From Pseudochrobactrum kiredjianiae (GTDB lineage Bacteria; Pseudomonadota; Alphaproteobacteria; Rhizobiales; Rhizobiaceae): 64,000 bases of DNA. The DNA lies in NCBI RefSeq assembly GCF_030362795.1, contig NZ_JAUCBM010000002.1, positions 248,001 to 312,000 on the forward strand, read 5' to 3'. Under the pieces are notes generated by a model. That model ran no database searches, was not told the origin of the DNA, and saw only the letters and a program-made list of their open reading frames with translations. Both the position numbers and the translations under genes were made by a program. This document shows, in pieces, positions 1 through 8,459 of this stretch; position 1 is the stretch's first letter; every line of letters begins with the position of its first letter.

Positions 1-914
1 ATAGTATTCTGCGGACGACCTTCACCTTCATAATAAGGCAGCTGGCCGATACCGTAGTTCATGCCGGATTTAACCACATCGCCAAGACCGCCGGACGATT
101 CAGTCAGCATCGCGCATTCACCGGACGTGAAGAGCTGTTTGGCTTCGGAAGTGCGGCCGCCGTAACGGAATGCACCGTCTTTAGCGAGATCTGCGAGACC
201 CTGAAAATGCTGCTCAAACAGAGGTGCATTGATTTCCAGTTTCACATCAAGACCGCCAAGGCCGTTTTCATTGGTGCCGTATGGTACGTTGTTCCATGCA
301 GCGAAGTTTTCTGTCTGAATCCATGTCAGCCATGTGGACGTGAAGCCACAATTGGCAGCGCCACTGGTTTTAATTTTACGGGCGGCTTCAAAAACGTCTG
401 GCCATGTTTTCGGTGCAACTTCTGGATCAAGACCGGCTTTTTTGAAAGCATCCTTGTTGTAGTAAAGGATCGGTGATGAAGAATTATACGGGAAGGATAG
501 CATGGTGCCGTCCGGCTTCGAATAATAAGCAGTGATACCGGAAAGGTATTTCGCCTTATCGAATTTGAAGCCGCCTTTTTCCAGCACTTCAGCGACCGGC
601 AGAACGGCGCCTTCAGCACCCATCATCACACCGCTGCCTGCATCAAAAACCTGCAAAATGGCAGGTGACTGCTTGGCGCGGAATGCTGCAATGCCCGCAT
701 TCAGAGTTTCAGGATAGGTGCCTTTATAGACCGGAACGATTTTGAACTCGCTCTGGCTTTCATTGAATTCCTTGGAGAGCTGCTCAACAACTTCGTTGTT
801 GGAACCGGCCATACCGTGCCACCATTGCAGCTCTGTTACTGCAAATGCGTTGGATGCAAACGCAACGGACATTGTTAATGCCGCTACTGAAACAGTCATC
901 AGACGTTTGGACAT
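1..914 (-). CDS. ugpB: Glycerol-3-phosphate-type ABC transporter periplasmic binding protein UgpB (3' part outside window)
   Basis: My own translation of the minus strand from the ATG at 914 gives a Sec signal peptide (MSKRLMTVSVAALTMSVAFA..) and then the start of a mature family-1 solute-binding protein. It contains TELQWWHGM, EFNESQSEFKIVPVYKGTYPET and ILQVFDAGSG, which match my recollection of UgpB, the sn-glycerol-3-phosphate/glycerophosphodiester receptor. The reading frame stays open to the window edge, so about 304 codons are present and the C-terminus is missing. A GGGAGA ribosome-binding site lies just before the start. The ugpAEC genes would be expected beyond the window edge. The 5' region carries TTTCG repeats that could be an operator. 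Another sugar-binding protein of the same family is possible but less likely. Confidence 0.85.
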   Translation of the reverse strand, partial: MSKRLMTVSVAALTMSVAFASNAFAVTELQWWHGMAGSNNEVVEQLSKEFNESQSEFKIVPVYKGTYPETLNAGIAAFRAKQSPAILQVFDAGSGVMMGAEGAVLPVAEVLEKGGFKFDKAKYLSGITAYYSKPDGTMLSFPYNSSSPILYYNKDAFKKAGLDPEVAPKTWPDVFEAARKIKTSGAANCGFTSTWLTWIQTENFAAWNNVPYGTNENGLGGLDVKLEINAPLFEQHFQGLADLAKDGAFRYGGRTSEAKQLFTSGECAMLTESSGGLGDVVKSGMNYGIGQLPYYEGEGRPQNT

Positions 915-1007
915 GACTTCTCCCTGAAGTTCAATGAAACGAAACACCGGAAAAAACAGCTGCATTGTAACGTCTGTTCAGTACGGCGGTTCTGTGGTTG
1001 TCAAAGG

Positions 1008-1066
1008 CTCTTTCGTTTTAGCGCATATATCATTTAATACGAAAGAGAAAAGCACAATTGCGAAAG
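1008..1066 (-). promoter_or_regulatory. TTTCG repeats upstream of ugpB, possible DeoR/GlpR-type operator
   Basis: A 9-bp perfect inverted repeat, CTCTTTCGT at 1008-1016 and ACGAAAGAG at 1039-1047, is followed by a third TTTCG on the minus strand at about 1062-1066. Repeated TTTCG is the recognition style of DeoR-family repressors such as GlpR, which would suit a glycerol-phosphate transporter. No such regulator is in the window, so the link is inference. Confidence 0.35.
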
Positions 1067-1227
1067 CTATTCACGCATAATTCTATGCACAGACACATTT
1101 TGGCGAAGAGTCTGTCACAAAACAAGCGATAATAAAATTACGTGCCGCAAAACTTCGATTTCAGAAAAACACAGCGGGCAGAGTGATTCTTTGCCATTTC
1201 CCGCCCTAAAACTCATAATTCAGGCAG

Positions 1228-1332
1228 AAAAAAAGCCGGACTATAAAGCCCGGCTGAATTTAAGAAGGCATTAATATGCCTTCGAGGGGAACACTTGCAG
1301 CGCGAAATGGGAGGAAGCGCGCCAGCAAGTGA
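1228..1332 (-). ncRNA. Candidate trans-acting small RNA, three hairpins, anti-Shine-Dalgarno loop (AbcR-like?)
   Basis: On the minus strand three hairpins follow each other with almost no spacing. Hairpin 1 (1292-1331) has the stem CACTTGC..GCAAGTG extended by GGCGCG/CGCGC, and exposes the loop CTTCCTCCCATTT, complementary to ribosome-binding sites. Hairpin 2 (1264-1283) is GAAGGCAT-ATTA-ATGCCTTC, preceded by TTCCCCTC. Hairpin 3 (1234-1255), AGCCGG..CCGGCT followed by seven T, is a textbook intrinsic terminator. A sigma-70-like promoter, TTGAAC (1360-1365) with a 17-bp spacer and CATATG (1337-1342), places the transcription start right at hairpin 1, giving an RNA of about 105 nt. Size, pyrimidine loops and layout resemble the rhizobial AbcR (alpha-r15) sRNAs that repress ABC-transporter binding proteins. 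The family assignment is tentative. Confidence 0.6.
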
Positions 1333-1336
1333 GCTT

Positions 1337-1365
1337 CATATGGAGCAAGGTTCAAAGAAGTTCAA
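1337..1365 (-). promoter_or_regulatory. Predicted sigma-70-like promoter of the small RNA
   Basis: TTGAAC at 1360-1365 and CATATG at 1337-1342 on the minus strand are separated by exactly 17 bp. The predicted start is around 1330-1332, where the first hairpin begins. Confidence 0.45.
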
Positions 1366-1436
1366 GATGCCAAGCGTGTTTTTTTGACCAAAGCGTAAAA
1401 TAATTTAGGATAAACCTTGCTGATAACCGCAAATGT

Positions 1437-2363
1437 TTAGCCGCGCCTTGCCTGCATAATACCTGCAATAACCACGAGACCACCGCAAATCTGCCAGATG
1501 CTGAGTGGTTCGGACAGCAAAATCCATGCCAATATGGCTGCGACAACCGGCTGGATCAGTAAGGTGAGTGAAGAGAACGCAACAGGCAGCCATGCGATCG
1601 CGAATGTAATCAGGCTTTGTCCCGCAGCCTGTGTCATCCATGCCAGCGCACAGACAATGAACCAGCCAAACAGTGTGAGCGGGAAATATTGCGTTTCAAA
1701 AACCAGCGCCAGCGGCAAGATCGTCAGGGTCGCGCTGATTGTTGTGTAGAGCATAATTGTGGATGTGGAAAAACGGCGGCGTGTAAAGCCGAGCATCAGA
1801 ATATAGGCGGCATAGAGAACCGCCGCGCCAAGCGCGACAGCATCACCTTTGAGGCTGCTATGGCCGGAAAGATCAGGGCCGCCTTTCAGGATCAGCACGC
1901 CGACAATCGCCAGCGCCAAGCCGCTGACGAAAATTTTGCTGATCTTTTGTTTGAGAAACAGCCACCCACCCAAGGCGACAAAAATCGGTGACAGGTTCAC
2001 AATCAGGGTAGAATTGGCAACGGATGTCATGGTCAGGGAAATATGCCAGACAACCAGTTCCAGCCCGATCAATATGCCCGGCACAGCAAGAATAGCGACA
2101 TCTGCAATGGAGGCCGGTTTCACCTGATCCGCACCGTGTTTCATACGGTTGTTCAGGATCAGCATCGGGATAATCGCTAATGCCAAACGCCAGAAGGCCG
2201 TTACAATCGGACCGGTTTCTGCAAAACGCACCAAAATAGGGGAGCAACTAATCAGCAAGCCGCCAAGTAAAAGCGCAATAATGGCTTTGCGCTGGGTTTC
2301 AGGCGTATTTTGCAGCAGGCCGGATGTATTGACGGAGGAGGTTTCTTGGATTGTTTTGTTCAT
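1437..2363 (-). CDS. DMT superfamily (EamA) transporter
   Basis: This is a very hydrophobic protein of about 308 residues with some ten predicted membrane segments arranged as two EamA repeats, typical of drug/metabolite exporters of the inner membrane. The second repeat contains GDAVALGAAVLYAAYILMLG, and the protein ends LSIWQICGGLVVIAGIMQARRG. I chose the ATG at 2363 (MNKTIQETS) over an upstream start at 2414, because AGGT lies about eight bases before it and the upstream extension is not EamA-like. The substrate cannot be told from sequence. It is a monocistronic unit; its mRNA may run on into the downstream small RNA locus, whose own terminator sits about 190 bp further. Confidence 0.85.
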   Translation of the reverse strand: MNKTIQETSSVNTSGLLQNTPETQRKAIIALLLGGLLISCSPILVRFAETGPIVTAFWRLALAIIPMLILNNRMKHGADQVKPASIADVAILAVPGILIGLELVVWHISLTMTSVANSTLIVNLSPIFVALGGWLFLKQKISKIFVSGLALAIVGVLILKGGPDLSGHSSLKGDAVALGAAVLYAAYILMLGFTRRRFSTSTIMLYTTISATLTILPLALVFETQYFPLTLFGWFIVCALAWMTQAAGQSLITFAIAWLPVAFSSLTLLIQPVVAAILAWILLSEPLSIWQICGGLVVIAGIMQARRG

Positions 2364-2546
2364 TTTGTACCTGCCGCCTGCTAAAGCAGCCTTATATATG
2401 AGAAACGCAGTCATTTAGCTGCGGGTATTAGTAACAAGCAGTTTAGAAAAATTGATCTGCTGCCTGCGACGGGCGATGTTCTTCAGACGCGGATTTCGCC
2501 GGATGCAGATGTTTCTGATCTGTGATATATATCAAAACAGATGGAT

Positions 2547-2580
2547 AAAAAAGCGCGTCTTTTGACAGGCGCGCTTTTCT
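2547..2580 (-). terminator. Intrinsic terminator after the aldehyde dehydrogenase gene
   Basis: AAGCGCG (2551-2557) pairs with CGCGCTT (2570-2576). On the minus strand the stem is followed by a run of T, about 25 bp after the stop codon of the aldehyde dehydrogenase gene. Confidence 0.75.
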
Positions 2581-2601
2581 TTGCTGTGAAGCTGTTCGGA
2601 T

Positions 2602-4032
2602 TTATTCTTCGTAGCCGACGATCCCTTTGATCTCGACAAATTCACGAAGGCCGAAAACGCCATATTCGCGACCATTGCCGGATTGTTTGTAGCCGCCAAA
2701 TGGTGCGGCACCATCCCATGGCGCGTCATTGATATAGACATTGCCTGTGCGTAGACGTTTCGACAGAGCCTGTGCTTCTTTCAGGTCGCCCTGAATATAA
2801 GAGGCGAGGCCGTAGACCGTATCATTGGCCATTTCAACGACTTCATCGAGCGTGTCATAGGTAAGAATCGACAGCACAGGGCCAAAAATTTCTTCACGGG
2901 AAATACGCATATCATGGCCAACACGGGCAAAGATGGTCGGGCGCACATAATAACCGGCATTGAGCTCTGCCGGGCGACCTGTACCGCCTGTGACCAATTC
3001 AGCACCCTCATCAATGCCAGCTTGAATTAGATCCTGAATCTTGTCGAATTGCAGCTGGCTGACAACGGGGCCGAGATCGGTGTCGGCAGAAGCCGGATCG
3101 CCGGTGCGGAATTTCTCAGCCGCATCGCGGGCAATGGTGATCGCATTATCCATTGCTTCCTGCGGCACGAACAGACGGGTCGGTGCATTGCAGGACTGGC
3201 CGCTATTGCCAAAGCAGCGGGCAACGCCAGTACGGACAGCCTTGTCGAGATCGGCGCTACGCAGAATGATGTTCGGGGATTTACCGCCAAGTTCCTGATG
3301 CACACGTTTCACAGTCGGTGCTGCGGTCTGTGCGACATTGACACCGGCACGGGTAGAGCCGGTAAAGGACACCATATCCACATCTTTATGGCCTGAAAGG
3401 GCGACACCAACGCTCGGGCCATCACCATGAACAAGGTTGAAGACGCCTTTCGGCACGCCAGCCTCATGCATAATTTCAGCGAACAGAATGGCGCTGACCG
3501 GTGCGATTTCAGATGGTTTCAATACCATTGTACAGCCGGTTGCGATGGCTGGTGCCACTTTGGCGGCGATCTGGTTGATCGGCCAGTTCCAAGGCGTAAT
3601 CATGGCAACAACGCCGATCGGCTCGTGTTCGACACGGGTTGTGCCCTGCATGGTGGCATATTCAAAAATTTCAGCGGCTTTGATCGCTTCCATCAGATGC
3701 GCAGTGCCGGAGCCTGCCTGTGCTGCCTTGGCCATAGCCAGTGGCGCACCCATTTCCAGAGAAATTGCGGCGCCCATTTCATCTGAACGGCGAATGAAAA
3801 TTTCGAGAATGCGCTTGAGCAGTTCTAAGCGCTCTTCTTTGCTGGTTTCTGAAAAGCTGGCAAAAGCTGCTTTAGCCGCAGCAACGGCCTTGTCTACATC
3901 GGCAGCCGTGCCCATCGCGATTTTAGTGAATGGCTGTTCTGTTGCAGGATTAATGACATCCAGTGTCGTTACAGGGCTTTGTACCGGATCAACCCATTCG
4001 CCGTTGATGTAAAATTTGAGTGCGTGATCCAT
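2602..4032 (-). CDS. NAD(P)-dependent aldehyde dehydrogenase family protein
   Basis: A full-length aldehyde dehydrogenase of about 476 residues that oxidises an aldehyde to the acid in the cytoplasm. The Rossmann region carries VSFTGSTRAG, the general-base glutamate sits in HQELGGKSPNIIL, and the nucleophilic cysteine in FGNSGQSCNAPTR. The C-terminal EEIFGPVLSI and FGGYKQSGNGREYG motifs are intact. The ATG at 4032 (MDHALKFYINGEW) is preferred to one three codons upstream because AGGA lies eight bases before it. The substrate is unknown; neighbours (exporter, dipeptidase) do not decide it. Confidence 0.9.
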   Translation of the reverse strand: MDHALKFYINGEWVDPVQSPVTTLDVINPATEQPFTKIAMGTAADVDKAVAAAKAAFASFSETSKEERLELLKRILEIFIRRSDEMGAAISLEMGAPLAMAKAAQAGSGTAHLMEAIKAAEIFEYATMQGTTRVEHEPIGVVAMITPWNWPINQIAAKVAPAIATGCTMVLKPSEIAPVSAILFAEIMHEAGVPKGVFNLVHGDGPSVGVALSGHKDVDMVSFTGSTRAGVNVAQTAAPTVKRVHQELGGKSPNIILRSADLDKAVRTGVARCFGNSGQSCNAPTRLFVPQEAMDNAITIARDAAEKFRTGDPASADTDLGPVVSQLQFDKIQDLIQAGIDEGAELVTGGTGRPAELNAGYYVRPTIFARVGHDMRISREEIFGPVLSILTYDTLDEVVEMANDTVYGLASYIQGDLKEAQALSKRLRTGNVYINDAPWDGAAPFGGYKQSGNGREYGVFGLREFVEIKGIVGYEE

Positions 4033-4191
4033 AGTTCCCATCCTGTCATGCTATTTTAATGCGGGTTTTGCAGTGATTTTTGTGCGCAGTTTAGACCTAA
4101 ACCTTGGTATTACAACCCGCAGAACAATGCGTGATGCGCAAAAAATCATATTAATTTCGGTGTGTCGTATTCAGGATATAAGTACAATTAA

Positions 4192-4222
4192 AAAAGCCTC
4201 CGGCAATGGACCGGAGGCTTTT
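4192..4222 (-). terminator. Intrinsic terminator after the M19 dipeptidase gene
   Basis: AAAAGCCTCCGG (4192-4203) and CCGGAGGCTTTT (4211-4222) form a perfect 12-bp stem with a 7-nt loop. On the minus strand it is followed by a T run. Confidence 0.85.
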
Positions 4223-4248
4223 CAACATTAAATTCAAGGGTGAGATAA

Positions 4249-5298
4249 TCAGGCCCAGGTCTTCTCGAGAACGCGAATCCAGTTCTTATAGGCGATCTTG
4301 TCGATGGTTTCCTGATCGTAACCGGCTTTGCGCAATTCTGCGATCAGCAGCTGGAGATCAGCGGCGCTGCCCAGAGCATCCGGAATGGTGGTGCCGTCAA
4401 AGTCGGAACCGAGAGCGACATGATCAACGCCAATGCGGTTAATGATGTAATCAATATGGCGCACCATTTCGCTAAGCGGAGTGGCGGTGATTTTTTGACC
4501 GTCTTCACGCAGGAAGGAAACGCCGAAATTGATACCCATCAGGCCATCGGTTTCTTTGATGGCGTCCATCTGTTTTTCAGTCACATTACGGCTGTGTGTG
4601 CAAAGCGTATGCACATTGGAATGGCTGGCGACGAGCGGCGCATCGGAAATCGCTGCAATATCCCAGAAGCCTTTGTCGTTCATGTGCGACAGGTCAACCA
4701 TGATCTTCAGCTCGTTACAGGCACGGATCAAAGCTTTGCCGGCATCGGTGAGACCCGGGCCGATATCCGGTGTGCTCGGGAAGCGGAACGGAACGCCGTA
4801 AGCAAAAATATTCGGGCGGCTCCAGACCGGACCCAAAGTGCGCAGACCTGCCTGATGCAGCACATAAAGCTCATCGAGATCAGCACTGATCGCTTCGGCA
4901 CCTTCAATATGCAGCACTGACGCAAATGCGCCATTGGCCATTGCTGTGCGGATATCATCGGCGTCGCGGCAGATTTTCAGGCCGCCTGCAGATTTGGCTT
5001 CAATCTTCGCCAGAAGGGCTGCCATGCCGAGAGTGATTCTCAGCGCTTCACCATGTTCCGGGGTTGGATAATCGCCATTGGCATCTTTTTCCATCGAAGG
5101 TGACGGAACATAGATTGCGCAGAGACCACCGGCGAGACCGCCCTTTTTAGCGCGCGGCAGGTCGATGTGACCGACCTGTTCACCATCAATAAAGCGGTCA
5201 ACCGGATTGGCTTCGGTTGATGCCCACAGACGCAGAAGCACGTCATTGTGGCCGTCAAAGACCGGAGTGAAATTATCTGCCGATGAGGAGCTGGACAT
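4249..5298 (-). CDS. Membrane dipeptidase family (peptidase M19) zinc hydrolase
   Basis: A 349-residue protein of the renal-dipeptidase family. The metal-binding residues are present: the N-terminal H-x-D in FDGHNDVLLRL (H17, D19), the bridging glutamate in VLHIEGAEAI, the histidines of VDLSHMNDKGFWD and ASHSNVH, and the late aspartate in ALGSDFDGT. Such enzymes split dipeptides, often accepting a D-amino acid at the C-terminal position. No signal peptide is seen, so it is probably cytoplasmic. It lies divergent to the peptide ABC operon starting 550 bp away, which fits a role in using imported di- or oligopeptides. Confidence 0.9.
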   Translation of the reverse strand: MSSSSSADNFTPVFDGHNDVLLRLWASTEANPVDRFIDGEQVGHIDLPRAKKGGLAGGLCAIYVPSPSMEKDANGDYPTPEHGEALRITLGMAALLAKIEAKSAGGLKICRDADDIRTAMANGAFASVLHIEGAEAISADLDELYVLHQAGLRTLGPVWSRPNIFAYGVPFRFPSTPDIGPGLTDAGKALIRACNELKIMVDLSHMNDKGFWDIAAISDAPLVASHSNVHTLCTHSRNVTEKQMDAIKETDGLMGINFGVSFLREDGQKITATPLSEMVRHIDYIINRIGVDHVALGSDFDGTTIPDALGSAADLQLLIAELRKAGYDQETIDKIAYKNWIRVLEKTWA

Positions 5299-5415
5299 AG
5301 CGGAGGAACCTTACTTTTTCTGAGTGCTGACATAAATTATGTCGCAAACAGAAAGATTTAGCGGAATAAATCCTGTTATATATCTGTGTCGTAACAGCGC
5401 TTTTCTGTCATTTCA

Positions 5416-5436
5416 TGAGAATGGCAGCGATTCTCA
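5416..5436. promoter_or_regulatory. Perfect inverted repeat in the peptidase/ABC-transporter intergenic region
   Basis: TGAGAAT-N7-ATTCTCA lies about 120 bp upstream of the dipeptidase start and 410 bp upstream of the ABC operon. It is a plausible operator; the binding protein is unknown. The 550-bp intergenic region shows no gene. Confidence 0.3.
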
Positions 5437-5570
5437 CGGCGCTGTGCCATTAAAATCCGAGCGATTACGTGATTTGCCAGACTGACTATTTTGCCGCAAA
5501 AATGCAAATGCCTTTTCGTACAGGCCATAGTCAGTATGCGCATGACGACTTTTTTATAAAATTATGAAGT

Positions 5571-5588
5571 TGTAAACAAAAATTTACA
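5571..5588. promoter_or_regulatory. Perfect inverted repeat upstream of the peptide ABC operon
   Basis: TGTAAA-N6-TTTACA, 260 bp before the binding-protein gene. It is symmetric like a transcription-factor site but AT-rich, so a chance match is possible. Confidence 0.25.
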
Positions 5589-5847
5589 TGCAAACCGTGC
5601 ATAAGCACTGGCAAAATCTGCATTGGCCGCGTTATTGGGCTTCATGATAATTGAACACGACATTAGTCGGTTTTCTTATACACTTTGTTTTGATGCAGTT
5701 TAGGGTGGATCGGAGCGGGATAAAACCAGTCCGGTGGACCATCTCCCGCGAAGATAACTCATTTGCAAAACTGTTAGAAAACTTAACCACTGGCAGGGGC
5801 GACCCGGCCGGTTTCTTGCGTTTACGGATAGGGAAGAGGAAATCACC

Positions 5848-7449
5848 GTGATTTCAAGACGTAATTTTTTGGCGGGCGCAGCAGCTGTTCCGTTCCTGTC
5901 ATATGCCGGTCTTCTGCCTGCGATCGCTGCCGGTCGTCAGGATATTCTGGTTGTGGCAATGCAGCTGGACAACATGACTTCGCTCGACCCGCATGAGAGC
6001 TTTGAAGCGGTTGGCAGCGAAATCTGCAACAACATGTATCAGCGTCTTGTGCATCCGAGCTATGAAAACCCTGAAAAAATTGAAGGCGGCGTAGCCACTT
6101 CATGGGAAGCCGATGCTGAAGGTAAAGTCTATACTTTCAAAATCAACCCTGATGCAAAATTTGCGACTGGTAATCCGATCACCGCTGAAGATGCTGCGTT
6201 CTCGCTGCACCGCGCGATCAAGATGAACAAAGGTCCTGCTTTCATCATCGGTCAGTTCGGTCTGACACCTGAGAATGTTGAGCAGTCTGTTGTTGCTAAT
6301 GTTGAAGCTGGCACACTGACGATTTCTCTCGAAACCCCGACTTCCCTGTCGTTCCTGCTCTATTGCCTGTCCTCCAGCGTTGGTAGCGTTGTTGAGAAGA
6401 AACTGGTTATGGAAAATGCTGCCGGCGACGATCTCGGCAACGAATGGCTGCGCAAAAACAGCGCCGGTTCCGCTGAGTGGACACTGGCTGCGTGGAAGCC
6501 AAGCGAAAGCGTTATGCTGAACCTCAACGCGCACGGCGCCTATAAAGGCAATGTAAAGCGTATCGTTCTGCGTCACGTTGCTGATCCTTCTTCTCAGCTG
6601 CTGATGCTCCAGAAAGGTGACGTGGATATTGCCCGTAACCTGACTTCCGAGCAGCTGCGCGTGATTGAAAAAGACGAAAACTTTACGCTGGTTCGTAAGG
6701 GTATCGCCGGTATCGGCCTGATGTCGCTCAACCAGAAGGTTGAAAAGCTGACCAATCCTAAGCTTTGGCAGGCTATCAAATGGGCGATCGACTATAAGGG
6801 GATTCAGGAAAACATCGTGCCGCTGACCCATCAGCAGCACCAGACTATTATTCCTGAAGGCTTCCCGGGCGCAGTAAACGATCTGCCGTTCCAGAAAGAT
6901 ACCGCTAAGGCGAAAGAGCTGATGGTTGAAGCAGGTCTGGCCGATGGTTTCTCCATCAGCATGGACCACTATTCTGCACAGCCTTGGCCGGATATTGCTC
7001 AGGCAATTCAGGCAAACCTTGCTGACATTGGTATTAAGGTGGAACTGCGTGCAGCTGAAAACCGTCAGGTTCTCACCAAAATGCGTGCCCGCGAGCATGA
7101 AATTGCACTGACTTCATGGGGTTCGGACTATTTTGATCCAAACACCAATGCGGATGTGTTCTGCAATGTAACCGACCTGTCGGATGATGCGAAGAGCAAG
7201 CCTTTTGCATGGCGTTCAAACTACCAGAATGCAGATTTCGCTAAGAAATCTCTGGCTGCACGCGATGAAAAAGATCCTGCAACACGTATTAAACTTTACG
7301 AAGACCTGCAGCGCGAATTCATGAACAACAGCCCGTTTGTTGTCATGCTGCAGACTGTCATGACTGCTGCCTGCCGCAAAGATGTGACTGGCATGCGTCT
7401 TGGCGTTCTGTCTGACACCCACTCTTACGCAGGGATTGCGAAAGCTTGA
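5848..7449 (+). CDS. Peptide ABC transporter substrate-binding protein (family 5, DppA/OppA-like), Tat-exported
   Basis: A 533-residue extracytoplasmic binding protein and the first gene of a five-gene peptide ABC operon. The N-terminus MISRRNFLAGAAAVPFLS is a twin-arginine signal, unusual for this family and seen when folding precedes export. The mature part shows the SBP family-5 pattern, e.g. LVHPSYENPEKIEGGVA, SWEADAEGKVYTFKI and ATGNPITAEDAAFS. The start is GTG at 5848 behind GAAGAGGA. The stop overlaps the start of the first permease gene. The cargo is probably di- or oligopeptides. The dipeptidase and D-aminopeptidase-like neighbours suggest D-residue-containing peptides, but that is inference. 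Confidence 0.9.
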   Translation: MISRRNFLAGAAAVPFLSYAGLLPAIAAGRQDILVVAMQLDNMTSLDPHESFEAVGSEICNNMYQRLVHPSYENPEKIEGGVATSWEADAEGKVYTFKINPDAKFATGNPITAEDAAFSLHRAIKMNKGPAFIIGQFGLTPENVEQSVVANVEAGTLTISLETPTSLSFLLYCLSSSVGSVVEKKLVMENAAGDDLGNEWLRKNSAGSAEWTLAAWKPSESVMLNLNAHGAYKGNVKRIVLRHVADPSSQLLMLQKGDVDIARNLTSEQLRVIEKDENFTLVRKGIAGIGLMSLNQKVEKLTNPKLWQAIKWAIDYKGIQENIVPLTHQQHQTIIPEGFPGAVNDLPFQKDTAKAKELMVEAGLADGFSISMDHYSAQPWPDIAQAIQANLADIGIKVELRAAENRQVLTKMRAREHEIALTSWGSDYFDPNTNADVFCNVTDLSDDAKSKPFAWRSNYQNADFAKKSLAARDEKDPATRIKLYEDLQREFMNNSPFVVMLQTVMTAACRKDVTGMRLGVLSDTHSYAGIAKA

Positions 7450-8459
7450 ATAAGAGACTGAAAACTCTGACTGGTACTCTGGGCAGCGTGTTAATCACGC
7501 TGTTCGGACTTGCCATTGTCACTTTCATGATCGGCCGCGTTATGCCGGTTGATCCTGTGATTGCAGCCGTCGGCGATAATGCGCCGGAGGCTGTTATTCA
7601 GCGTGTGCGTGCGGAGATGGGGCTGGATCAGCCACTCGTCGTACAGTTCTTCCACTATATCGGTCAGGTTTTGCAGGGTGATCTCGGCAATTCCATTCTG
7701 ACCCGTAATCCTGTTACCACGGATATTGCCCGCTATTTCCCGGCAACCCTAGAACTGGCAACAGCAGCGCTCCTCCTCGCTGCCTTGATCGGTATTCCTC
7801 TGGGTGTCTGGGCTGCGGTGCGTCAGGGCACACTGACGGATCAGACGATCCGCGTTATCTGTCTGGCCGGTCATTCCGTGCCGACATTTGTGCTGGCGCT
7901 GATTTCGCTACTGGTTTTCTATGCCGCGCTCGGTATTGCACCGGGACCTGGCCGTCAGGATATTATTTTTCAGGACATGATCCCACATGTGACTGGTATT
8001 CTGACGATTGATACATTGCTCGACGGCGATCTGGATGCTTTCTGGGATGCGCTCGCGCATATGGCCCAGCCTGTTATCATTCTTGCTTATTTCAGCATGG
8101 CCTATATCACCCGTATGACCCGTGCATTCATGCTGGATGCGCTTAAAGGTGAGTTTGTCATTACAGCCCGTGCTAAAGGCCTGTCCGCCACTTCCGTTAT
8201 CTGGAAACATGCTTTCCCGACTGTGGCCGTGCAGCTGGTGACCGTTCTTGCTCTGACCTATGCAGGTCTGCTTGAAGGTGCTGTCGTGACCGAAACCGTG
8301 TTCTCATGGCCTGGTCTTGGTCAGTATCTGACTGTTTCGCTGATGAATGCAGACATGAACCCTGTCGTCGGCGCCACTCTTCTGATTGGTGTCATCTATG
8401 TCGGGCTTAACCTGCTCGCTGACATTCTCTACAAGGTACTGGATCCACGCGTCAGATGA
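7446..8459 (+). CDS. Peptide ABC transporter permease (DppB/OppB-like)
   Basis: A 337-residue inner-membrane permease. A membrane segment near the N-terminus is followed by a periplasmic stretch and the BPD_transp_1 core of about five further helices. The EAA loop contains EFVITARAKGLSATSVIWKHAFP. It starts with TTG at 7446 inside the stop codon of the binding-protein gene, and its own end overlaps the next gene by four bases, so translational coupling is likely. It pairs with the DppC-like protein to form the channel. Confidence 0.9.
   Translation: MNKRLKTLTGTLGSVLITLFGLAIVTFMIGRVMPVDPVIAAVGDNAPEAVIQRVRAEMGLDQPLVVQFFHYIGQVLQGDLGNSILTRNPVTTDIARYFPATLELATAALLLAALIGIPLGVWAAVRQGTLTDQTIRVICLAGHSVPTFVLALISLLVFYAALGIAPGPGRQDIIFQDMIPHVTGILTIDTLLDGDLDAFWDALAHMAQPVIILAYFSMAYITRMTRAFMLDALKGEFVITARAKGLSATSVIWKHAFPTVAVQLVTVLALTYAGLLEGAVVTETVFSWPGLGQYLTVSLMNADMNPVVGATLLIGVIYVGLNLLADILYKVLDPRVR

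Noticed and set aside
6100-7098. Long open frame (332 codons) on the minus strand inside the peptide-binding-protein gene
   Set aside because: It is antisense to a clear SBP family-5 gene, has no recognisable domain or ribosome-binding site, and reflects codon bias.
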